Below are positions 1 through 6,104 of a stretch of 8,022 bases of DNA, piece after piece. The notes beneath the pieces were generated by a model, which was not told the DNA's origin, made no database searches, and was given only the letters and a program-made list of their open reading frames with translations. Made by a program: the position numbers and the translations under genes. Source of the stretch: Kiritimatiellia bacterium (lineage in GTDB: Bacteria > Verrucomicrobiota > Kiritimatiellia > RFP12 > UBA3636); assembly GCA_017450425.1 (NCBI GenBank), contig JAFSUV010000177.1, forward strand, positions 1 to 8,022. The letters are read 5' to 3'. How positions within the stretch are numbered: position 1 is the stretch's first letter; every line of letters starts with the position of its first letter.

Positions 1-1
1 C

Positions 2-1495
2 CAGTCGAGCGGCTGGTTCTATTCGCTCATGGTGCTGGGGACGCTGCTCTTCGACAAGGCGCCGTACCGCCATGTCGTCGTGAACGGTCTCGTCCTCGCC
101 GAAGACGGCAAGAAGATGAGCAAGCACCTCAAGAACTACCCCGACCCGATGGCGCTTGTAAGCGCCTGCGGCGCGGACGCCGTGCGCCTCTACATGATCA
201 ACTCCGCGGTCGTCCGCGCCGAAAACCTGCGCTTCAGCGAAGCGGGTGTGCGCCAGATACTGCGCGATCTGCTGATCCCGTGGTGGAACGCCTACTCGTT
301 CTTCGTCACGTACGCCAATGTCGATGGCTGGCACGAGCCGGAGGTCGAGCGCCCGGATTCCCCGAACGAACTCGACCGCTGGATCGTTTCCTCCCTCGAA
401 ACGCTCGTCGCCGATGTCACGGGCGCGATGGACCGCTACGACCTGCAGAAGTCCGTGAGGCCGTTCGTCGCCTTCGTCGAAAACCTCACCAACTGGTACA
501 TCCGCCGCTCGCGCCGCCGCTTCTGGAAGTCGCAGAACGACGCCGACAAGGCCTCGGCCTACCGCACGCTGCGCTACGTTCTGGTGCAACTGTGCAAGAT
601 CGCGGCGCCGTTCACGCCGTTCATCGCCGAGGAAATCTACCGCAATTTGCGCGGCGCCTCGATGCCCGAATCGGTCCACCTGTGTTCTTTCCCCGAAGCG
701 GACGCCGCCGCGCGCGACCTCAAGCTCGAGGAGCGCATGGCCGCCGCGCAGCGCGCCGTCGCGCTCGGCCACAACCTGCGCAAGGTCGCATCGCTCAAAG
801 TGCGCCAGCCCCTCGCCCGCGCCGTTGTCGTGTGCGCCCGCCCCGGCTTCGCCGAGACTCTCGCGCCGATGGCGCCGGTCATCGCCGAAGAGCTCAACGT
901 GAAAAAAGTGGAGTTCGACACCGACGAATCGCGCTACGTCACGCTCTCGGCCAAGGCCAATTTCAAGGTGCTCGGCAAAAAGCTCGGCCCGCGCATGAAG
1001 GCCGCCGCGGCCGCCATCGCCGCGCTCGGGGCCGCAGACCTCGGAAAACTCCTCGCCGGCGAAAGCGTGACTGTCGCGTCCGGGGCCATGCGCGACGGCG
1101 GGGACGCCGTCGTCCTCGCGCCCGAAGACGTCCTCGTGCAGCGCACCGAAAAGGCCGGCCTCTCGGTCGCGAGCGAAGGAGACCTCTCGATCGCCCTCGA
1201 CACGCAGCTCACGCCCGATCTCGTGGCCGAAGGCGTCGCCCGCGAGTTCGTTTCGCACGTGCAGACGCTGCGCAAAGAGGCGGGACTGGAGGTCTCCGAC
1301 CGCATCAAACTCTCGGTTTCAACCGATCCCGAGGCGGAACTCGCGCTTGGCATCTTCGCCGGATTCGTAAAAGGCGAGACGCTGGCGGTTTCGTTTGAAA
1401 TCGCCTCGTCACAGACCGCCGCGAAGCCGGAAGGGTGCGGCTCGCCGTGCGATCTCAACGGCCACGCGGCAACCGTCAGCCTCGAAAAAGCCTGA
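2..1495 (+). CDS. ileS: Isoleucyl-tRNA synthetase, class 2 (eukaryotic-like) type, C-terminal half (5' partial)
   Basis: Charges tRNA-Ile with isoleucine in the cytoplasm. The frame is open to the left edge, so the N-terminus, including the HIGH motif and most of the editing domain, lies outside. The visible 497 residues are roughly the last half of a family that is usually about 1,000-1,100 residues. The first residues read SSGWFYSLMVLG, followed by GLVLAEDGKKMSKHLKNYPDP, where KMSKH (nt 113-127) is the class I signature loop. The KNYPDP continuation is typical of eukaryotic/IleS2-type enzymes; the common bacterial type reads KMSKSLGN. Next comes an anticodon-binding helical domain (about nt 370-650: ELDRWI, NLTNWYIRRSRRRFW, FTPFIAEEIY), then the extended C-terminal region of class 2 IleRS (VIAEELNVKKVEF near nt 880-920). 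There is no C-terminal zinc-finger motif of the type 1 enzyme. The gene ends normally at TGA. It is followed after 51 bp by a codirectional small gene. The assignment is very secure; class 2 membership is a confident motif-based reading. Confidence 0.96.
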   Translation, partial: QSSGWFYSLMVLGTLLFDKAPYRHVVVNGLVLAEDGKKMSKHLKNYPDPMALVSACGADAVRLYMINSAVVRAENLRFSEAGVRQILRDLLIPWWNAYSFFVTYANVDGWHEPEVERPDSPNELDRWIVSSLETLVADVTGAMDRYDLQKSVRPFVAFVENLTNWYIRRSRRRFWKSQNDADKASAYRTLRYVLVQLCKIAAPFTPFIAEEIYRNLRGASMPESVHLCSFPEADAAARDLKLEERMAAAQRAVALGHNLRKVASLKVRQPLARAVVVCARPGFAETLAPMAPVIAEELNVKKVEFDTDESRYVTLSAKANFKVLGKKLGPRMKAAAAAIAALGAADLGKLLAGESVTVASGAMRDGGDAVVLAPEDVLVQRTEKAGLSVASEGDLSIALDTQLTPDLVAEGVAREFVSHVQTLRKEAGLEVSDRIKLSVSTDPEAELALGIFAGFVKGETLAVSFEIASSQTAAKPEGCGSPCDLNGHAATVSLEKA

Positions 1496-1546
1496 ACCAA
1501 AACGAAACACCAACCAAACCACCGAAAAAACACAAGGAGCAAAAAA
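1496..1546 (+). promoter_or_regulatory. T-free A/C-rich leader with strong Shine-Dalgarno
   Basis: The 51 nt between the ileS stop and the ATG of the next gene contain no T at all and only five G, in an otherwise GC-rich window. AAGGAG at 1534-1539 sits 7 nt before ATG 1547, the best ribosome-binding site in the window, and fixes that start. A leader with no U and almost no G can hardly fold, so it should stay open for ribosomes. No -10/-35 pair can exist inside it, so transcription must come from ileS or from within its 3' end. The translation-enhancing role is inference. Confidence 0.7.
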
Positions 1547-1843
1547 ATGGCCGACTGCAAGATCACCGTCACCGGCGGCGAAGTTTCCGCCGAGGAAATC
1601 GAAAACTACAAGAAGCGCGCCGTCGAGAAATTCGGCGAAATGCCGGAAGGGATCGACATCGCCGTGGATGGCGAAGAAGTCGAGCTCAAATACCACCTGC
1701 GCGGCGAGAAGTTCGACCGCATCCGCCGCATCACGGGCTATCTCGTGGGGACGCTCGACCGCTTCAACGACGCCAAGCGCGCCGAAGAGCACGACCGCGT
1801 GAAGCACGCCGCCGCCTGCGACTGTGGCTGCGAGAACGGCTGA
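1547..1843 (+). CDS. Small NrdD-like protein (detached C-terminal glycyl-radical-type domain)
   Basis: 98 residues; start fixed by AAGGAG 7 nt upstream. Residues 58-87 (DRIRRITGYLVGTLDRFNDA, then KRAEEHDRVKH) resemble the extreme C-terminus of class III anaerobic ribonucleoside-triphosphate reductase NrdD. In E. coli NrdD the end reads RRVCGYLG, then a RPFNAGKQEEVKRRVKHL-type tail, and the glycine carries the catalytic radical. Here the equivalent is R61-I-T-G64-Y65: the glycine is kept and the cysteine before it is threonine. No CxxC pair precedes it, unlike NrdD, but the protein ends in a cysteine cluster, C91-D-C-G-C95, with one more Cys at position 4. Residues 1-57 look like a small alpha/beta segment with an acidic helix. 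The reductase catalytic barrel is absent, so it cannot be a complete enzyme. Small proteins of this kind tend to be auto-annotated as 'anaerobic ribonucleoside-triphosphate reductase'. A spare-part role like GrcA (YfiD) for pyruvate formate-lyase is speculation; a non-radical binding protein is equally possible. It probably forms a unit with ileS. Confidence 0.8.
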   Translation: MADCKITVTGGEVSAEEIENYKKRAVEKFGEMPEGIDIAVDGEEVELKYHLRGEKFDRIRRITGYLVGTLDRFNDAKRAEEHDRVKHAAACDCGCENG

Positions 1844-1883
1844 CGCCGCGCCGGAGCACCGTTCGCCGCGCTGCGGTCTGGCG

Positions 1884-3488
1884 ATGCGACGCATTTTGAT
1901 CTGTTTCATCGCCGCTGCGGCGGCGAAGTGGTTTCTGTGGCATCCGGCCGAGACCGGGACGCTCCTCGCCGCTTTGCCGCCGCGCAGCGTCGCGGCGGCG
2001 TTCGTGCGCGACATCGCTTCCCAGGAAAAGGCTCTTCTCCAGACGCGCGCCTTCGAGGAAGCGATGCTCGCCATCGGGGAAGATCCGGAAAAATTGCGCG
2101 AGGAAAACGCCGGCACGTACGCAACGCTGTTTTGGCTCACGGGGCGCCGCAGCGCAGTCGCGGCGGTGCCGAAGGCCGGCGAGTGCGGCGGCCTCGGCTT
2201 CTACCTCGCCGGAGCGAGCGCTGTCGGGTGCAAGACCCGCGTCCTCGAGTTTCTCCGCTTCGTCAAATACGTGCCGTTTCTCGGACCGCTCAAAACGACG
2301 GCCGCCGGGACTCGCTACATGGAGTTTTCGGGGCACGGCTTTTTGCCGAAAAACAAAATCGTCCTCGGATTGGAGGTCGTCGATGGCGTGCTGTGCGCGG
2401 CACTTGCCCAAGATCCGGATTTGGTGCTGGAAGTGGCTTCCCGCGTGCGCGAGGCGAAGCGCGGAGGCGGAAGCGCCGCGTTTTTCGGGGCTGACGACGG
2501 CAATGAGTGGCTGAACGCCCCCCTGAAACACCGCGCCTGGATTCGGCCCGCGGCGCTCGGAGGCGGCGGGCAAGGCGTGGCGGAGCCGTGGCTCGCGGTG
2601 CTGGACATCGGATCGTTCAAAGACCATGCTCTGCATGTCCGCGCCTCGTTCCCCGCTCCGGAATCGTTCGCGCCGCCGCAGCCGCCGGGCGGCGAAAGGT
2701 TTGCCGAAACGGCGGACTGGCTGGCCATTCCGCGGACAGGAGCGTTGTTCTGCGCCGCAGGCGACGTTTCCCCGCTCATCCCCGCCGTCGAGCCGGCGCT
2801 TCCGGTCGCGCCCGGATGCGGCGCGCTGGCAATCGCGGCTTCGCCATACGCGGGGCGCATTTCGATAGTCGAAGCCCCCTCGGCGCGAGCGGTTCTTCCG
2901 GTTGGCGCGGGTGCGCAAAGCGGAGAAAACCCGCCGCTCGACCGTCTCCGGGCCTGCATCGACCGCGCGGCGAAGCACTTGAAACCGCGCTGGCGCATGC
3001 ATGGCGACGGCACGGCGCTGCTGCATTTCAAAAACCTGCGCACGAATCTTTTCGGCGAAACGCCCGACTCGGATTGCGCCTGGATGCGGCTTTCCCCGGA
3101 TGGCGGCGTCATGTCGCTCGGCACGCATTTCGGAAGCGCCGCAGCGCAGGACCGCGATGGAAAATCGCTTGCGCGCTCCGACACCGTTGGCGGTGCGCTC
3201 TGCGACATCGCCGCCGCTTCTCCCGGCTGCTTCGCCGTGTCGTGGGCGGACTTCGCGGCCCTTTCCGCGGCGGCGCGGCAATTCCGCGCCTTGATGGCGC
3301 TCGGAGAGCGGATGGGGGCGTTGCCGCAGGAGGATAGTGCGGCGCGTTCGATCGACGCTGCCTTTCAGGCGCTTTCGTGCGCCGGCGGACTTGGGCGGAC
3401 AGGCGCATCGGCGACCTTCGAAAAAGGCGGCGACGGCGGCGGGCGCATCGTGGTCGATGCGGTGTCCGAAACCGGCGGCAGACCGTAG
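1884..3488 (+). CDS. Hypothetical protein with N-terminal signal/anchor segment
   Basis: 534 residues from ATG 1884; I do not recognise the family. The N-terminus MRRILICFIAAAAAKWFLW gives a positive start and a hydrophobic stretch (about residues 4-14), so export or membrane anchoring is likely. There is no lipobox. The frame is open back to GTG 1824, which would overlap the preceding gene by 20 nt and place 20 polar residues before the hydrophobic segment, so ATG 1884 is preferred although no Shine-Dalgarno precedes it. The body is soluble-looking, Ala/Gly-rich and without transmembrane helices or an obvious catalytic motif. Two stretches (LPPRSVAAAFVRDI near residue 31, and LEVVDGVLCAALAQDPDLVL in the first third) recall the LPxxT...V and dG-L-L-x-S-DP pattern of DUF3352-like exported proteins, but this is a weak resemblance only. 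It lies 40 bp after the NrdD-like gene on the same strand and ends 10 bp before the convergent ABC gene. That it is a real gene is well supported by its length, codon pattern and context. Confidence 0.8.
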   Translation: MRRILICFIAAAAAKWFLWHPAETGTLLAALPPRSVAAAFVRDIASQEKALLQTRAFEEAMLAIGEDPEKLREENAGTYATLFWLTGRRSAVAAVPKAGECGGLGFYLAGASAVGCKTRVLEFLRFVKYVPFLGPLKTTAAGTRYMEFSGHGFLPKNKIVLGLEVVDGVLCAALAQDPDLVLEVASRVREAKRGGGSAAFFGADDGNEWLNAPLKHRAWIRPAALGGGGQGVAEPWLAVLDIGSFKDHALHVRASFPAPESFAPPQPPGGERFAETADWLAIPRTGALFCAAGDVSPLIPAVEPALPVAPGCGALAIAASPYAGRISIVEAPSARAVLPVGAGAQSGENPPLDRLRACIDRAAKHLKPRWRMHGDGTALLHFKNLRTNLFGETPDSDCAWMRLSPDGGVMSLGTHFGSAAAQDRDGKSLARSDTVGGALCDIAAASPGCFAVSWADFAALSAAARQFRALMALGERMGALPQEDSAARSIDAAFQALSCAGGLGRTGASATFEKGGDGGGRIVVDAVSETGGRP

Positions 3489-3498
3489 CCGGATTGCG

Positions 3499-4197
3499 TC
3501 AGCGCGCGGTTTCGTCCGCAACCAGGCCGTTTTCGAGCCGGATTGTCCGCGTCGCGACCTCGTGCGCAAATGCGATCTGGTGCGTCGCCATGATCATGGT
3601 GCGGCCGTCGCGGGCCAGGGTGCGCAGCAAATCGAGAATGCCGTCCACGAGCGCGGGATCGAGCGAAGAAGTAGGCTCGTCGAGGAAGATCATGTCGGGA
3701 TCGGGAGCGATCGCCCTTGCGATGCCGACCCGCTGACGCTGCCCACCGGAGAGTTGCGACGGCCAGGCGTCCGCCCGGTCGGCCATTTCGACTTTTTCCA
3801 GCGCCGCCATCGCGATCCGCTCCGCCTTGTCCCGCGCCATGCCGCGGGCCGTGACAAGCCCCTCCGCTACATTTTGCAGCGCCGTGAGATTGGCGAAAAG
3901 GCCGTGTTCCTGGAAGACGAAAGCCGAGCGCAGCCGCATGGCGCGTATCACGGAGCGCGGGATGCGACGCGAAAAATCCGCCAGTTGGAACCCCTCTCGC
4001 AGTATGACTCCGGAGTCGGCCGTTTCAAGGAAGTCGAGACAGCGCAGAAGCGTGGTCTTGCCGGAGCCGCTGCGCCCGAGAAGCGCCACGACATCGCCCC
4101 GCGCCACATCCAGCGACACGCCGCGCAGGACTTCCCTGCGCCCGAACGATTTGCGCAAGTCCCGGACCTTGAGCAGTGTTTCCTTACCCGTTGCCAT
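3499..4197 (-). CDS. ABC transporter ATP-binding protein, polar amino acid (GlnQ/HisP) type
   Basis: 232 residues from ATG 4197. Cytoplasmic ATPase subunit that would power an inner-membrane amino-acid importer. All nucleotide-binding motifs are intact: aromatic A-loop F18, Walker A GRSGSGKT (41-48), Q-loop Q96 (FVFQEHGLF), signature LSGGQ (149-153), Walker B MIFLDE (169-174) and switch His206 (MATHQIAFA). The order and wording (RCLDFLE, QNVAEGL, SSLDP) match the PAAT family (GlnQ, HisP, ArtP), which is normally about 240 residues. An in-frame TTG at 4218 would add seven residues; ATG is favoured because homologues begin near the beta-strand LLKVRDL. No clear Shine-Dalgarno precedes either start. 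A TATCAT hexamer (minus strand, 4212-4207) lies just 9 nt upstream of ATG, with no recognisable -35. No permease or binding-protein gene is adjacent inside the window, so the partner and substrate cannot be read from context. Confidence 0.93.
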   Translation of the reverse strand: MATGKETLLKVRDLRKSFGRREVLRGVSLDVARGDVVALLGRSGSGKTTLLRCLDFLETADSGVILREGFQLADFSRRIPRSVIRAMRLRSAFVFQEHGLFANLTALQNVAEGLVTARGMARDKAERIAMAALEKVEMADRADAWPSQLSGGQRQRVGIARAIAPDPDMIFLDEPTSSLDPALVDGILDLLRTLARDGRTMIMATHQIAFAHEVATRTIRLENGLVADETAR

Positions 4198-4274
4198 CGG
4201 CGCGGGATGATACCGCAAATCGCTTCCAAACGGGCACCGCCCGCCCGCAGCGCCTGGGCAAGCGCAAAAAACGG

Positions 4275-4303
4275 TTGAACTCGATTTTCACCTGTGGTAG
4301 ATT
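4275..4303 (+). promoter_or_regulatory. Candidate sigma70-type promoter for the ompH-lpxD unit
   Basis: TTGAAC (4275-4280) is followed after exactly 17 nt by TAGATT (4298-4303). The -10 is preceded by TG plus one base, the extended -10 arrangement. Each hexamer matches consensus at four of six positions. Transcription would begin near 4310, giving a leader of about 59 nt before the GTG at 4369. It lies in the 171-bp divergent gap (4198-4368), the only sizeable non-coding stretch in the window, where I see no other structured element. Confidence 0.45.
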
Positions 4304-4368
4304 CATCTGCCAGTTGCACGGGTCGAAACCGGCAACGGTCGCAAACAGACAAAACATCGCTTTAAACC

Positions 4369-5031
4369 GTGAAAATTCCATTTTTCCCCGCGCTCGCCTT
4401 CGCGATTTTCGCTTCAACTGCCGCTTCCGGTTTCGCCCAGACCGCCTCCGCCGCGCCGTCGATTGCGACGGTTGACATGGAGCTCGTGGTGCTGGCGCAC
4501 CCGACAACTGCGGAAAACAAGGCTGTGCTCGTCGATTTGCAGAAGCGCTACGCCGCCGAGCGCGACTCGAAGCAGGAAGAGCTCAGGGTGCTTGTCGCTC
4601 AGGGCCGCAAGGCGGCGGCGGACGTGCGCAATGTCGCGCTCAGCGACGCCAAGCGCCGCGAGGCCGGCGCCACAGCGGAGGACATCGACGAACAACTCCG
4701 CAAAGGGGAAATCGAGCTTCGCCGTCTTGTCGCGGACCGCCAGTCGAAGCTTCGCGCGAAAGAAGCCGAGCTTTTCGGCAACGTGATGGCGGATGTCAAG
4801 GTAAAGCTCGATGCGCTCGTGGCGGCAAAGGGCGTTTCGCTCGTCCTCGACAAGTCGGCGACGCGCGCTTCCGCCCCGATTCCGCTCGTGATGTGGAGCG
4901 CCGATTCGCTCGACATCACCGATGAGCTGATCAAGGCGACCGGCGGCGACAGGGAACTGGCCGAGAAGGCGCTGCGCGAGGCGGACGCCTTCATTTCCGG
5001 CGCGATTTCGGCATCCGGCGAGGCTGAGTGA
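4369..5031 (+). CDS. OmpH/Skp-family periplasmic chaperone
   Basis: 220 residues from GTG 4369. Skp/OmpH proteins hold unfolded outer-membrane proteins in the periplasm on their way to the BAM complex. The N-terminus MKIPFFPALAFAIFASTAAS is a clear Sec signal peptide, with likely cleavage after A23 (SGFA|QT). The mature start IATVDMELVVLAHP fits the family's opening beta-strand (IGYVNME-type). It is followed by a long charged coiled-coil region (about residues 47-140, with many E/K/R and A) and a C-terminal part with a strand (GVSLVLDKSATRA) and a short helical tail, the normal Skp order. It is somewhat longer than E. coli Skp (about 160 residues), as is common outside Proteobacteria. GTG is chosen because it places the signal peptide correctly; there is no Shine-Dalgarno. 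Its stop TGA overlaps a possible GTG start of lpxD (GTGA), and skp-lpxD is a classic gene pair. bamA, normally upstream, is absent here, replaced by a promoter region. Confidence 0.88.
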   Translation: MKIPFFPALAFAIFASTAASGFAQTASAAPSIATVDMELVVLAHPTTAENKAVLVDLQKRYAAERDSKQEELRVLVAQGRKAAADVRNVALSDAKRREAGATAEDIDEQLRKGEIELRRLVADRQSKLRAKEAELFGNVMADVKVKLDALVAAKGVSLVLDKSATRASAPIPLVMWSADSLDITDELIKATGGDRELAEKALREADAFISGAISASGEAE

Positions 5032-5033
5032 CC

Positions 5034-6104
5034 ATGACCGTATCGGAACTTGCCGCGCTCGTCGGCGGTCGCATCGAGGGCGGAGCGCCCGGCGCCGCCG
5101 TGAGGGGTGTGGCGTCGCTGCATGACGCCGTCGAGGGCGACGTGTCGTTCCTCGCCAACCCGAAATACGCCACGCAGGTCGCGCAGACGAAGGCGACTGC
5201 GGTGTTCGTCGCGGAGGACGCCGCCGTATCGCCGCCGGAGGCCGGTGGCGCGCTCGTGCGCGTCCCGTCGCCGGACGGTGCGTTCGCGAAGGCGGTTCCG
5301 CTGTTTACCGTGCCGCCACCAGTTCGCGAGCCGGGAATCCACGCAAGCGCCGTTGTCGATCCCGCGGCTAAAATCGGGCGCGGCGTCCACATAGGGCCGC
5401 TCTGCTGGGTCGGTCCGAATGCCGAAATAGGCGACGGCACGGTGCTGGAGGCGCATGTTGTCATCGCCGACGGCGCTTCGATAGGCGAAAACTGCCATAT
5501 TTACCCGATGGTGTCCGTACGCGAGCGTTGCCGCATCGGCGCACGAGTCATAATCCACAACGGCTCGGTCATCGGGGCGGACGGTTTCGGCTACGAGACT
5601 CACGTAGGCCCCGAGGGCATCAAGGTCGAAAAGATTCCGCAACTCGGAATCGTCGAAATCGGCGACGATGTCGAAATCGGCGCCAACACGACCATCGACC
5701 GGGCGCGTTTCGGCGCGACGGTCATCGGCCACCACACGAAAATCGACAATCTCGTGCAAATCGGGCACAATGTCCGCACCGGCCCCTATTGCGGCATCGT
5801 GTCGCAAGTCGGTATTGCGGGCTCGACCCACCTCGGGACCGGAGTCATGATCTGGGGCCAGGCCGGCTTGGCCGGGCACTTGACGATCGGCGACGGCGTG
5901 GAGATCCTCGCCCACGCCGGCGTCGCCGGTGATTTGACGAAGCCCGGCCAGTATCTCGGCGCTCCGGCCGTGCCCAAGCGCGAGGCGCTGCGCGTTTTCC
6001 ACGCGCCGCGCGCCGTGGAGCGTCTCAAGGAGCAGGTCGCCGCGCTCGAAGCGAAAGTGCGGGCGCTCGAGGCGTCGCCTCAACCGCCGGTGCAGGAAGC
6101 GTAG
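5034..6104 (+). CDS. lpxD: UDP-3-O-acylglucosamine N-acyltransferase LpxD
   Basis: 356 residues from ATG 5034. LpxD catalyses the third step of lipid A synthesis in the cytoplasm, moving a 3-hydroxyacyl chain from acyl-ACP to the 2-amine of UDP-3-O-acylglucosamine. The N-terminal uridine-binding domain (about 1-95) contains DVSFLANPKY, the conserved FxxNPKY segment. A left-handed beta-helix of hexapeptide repeats runs from about residue 102 (IHASAVVDPAAKIGRGVHIG) to about 310. The catalytic base is H245 in LVQIGHNV, matching His239 of E. coli. The end is GAPAVPKREALR plus a C-terminal helix with heptad character (ERLKEQVAALEAKVRALEA) that would pack in the trimer. The length is normal. GTG 5028, overlapping the ompH stop, is an alternative start adding two residues; GAGG at 5020-5023 slightly favours ATG. 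fabZ and lpxA, often next, do not follow. The 3' end overlaps the convergent glycosyltransferase gene by 25 bp. Confidence 0.96.
   Translation: MTVSELAALVGGRIEGGAPGAAVRGVASLHDAVEGDVSFLANPKYATQVAQTKATAVFVAEDAAVSPPEAGGALVRVPSPDGAFAKAVPLFTVPPPVREPGIHASAVVDPAAKIGRGVHIGPLCWVGPNAEIGDGTVLEAHVVIADGASIGENCHIYPMVSVRERCRIGARVIIHNGSVIGADGFGYETHVGPEGIKVEKIPQLGIVEIGDDVEIGANTTIDRARFGATVIGHHTKIDNLVQIGHNVRTGPYCGIVSQVGIAGSTHLGTGVMIWGQAGLAGHLTIGDGVEILAHAGVAGDLTKPGQYLGAPAVPKREALRVFHAPRAVERLKEQVAALEAKVRALEASPQPPVQEA

Noticed and set aside
1824..1883. GTG 1824 as the start of the unknown exported protein
   Set aside because: It would overlap the previous gene by 20 nt and put a polar stretch before the hydrophobic N-terminal segment; ATG 1884 gives a normal signal-like N-terminus.
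1764..3569. 601-codon minus-strand open frame opposite the unknown exported protein
   Set aside because: Arg/Ala-rich shadow typical of the complement of a GC-rich gene. The plus strand has a signal-like N-terminus and natural amino-acid composition and fits the gene spacing.
4207..4212. TATCAT -10 element for a near-leaderless transcript of the GlnQ-type gene (minus strand)
   Set aside because: The hexamer is good but no -35 or extended -10 supports it, and a single AT-rich hexamer can arise by chance; noted only in the gene entry.
4244..4274. Hairpin-like GCGCCTGGGCAAGCGC followed by AAAAAA, as a terminator
   Set aside because: The stem is only 4 bp. The A-run would be T only on the minus strand, where it lies before rather than after the stem, and no gene ends there.
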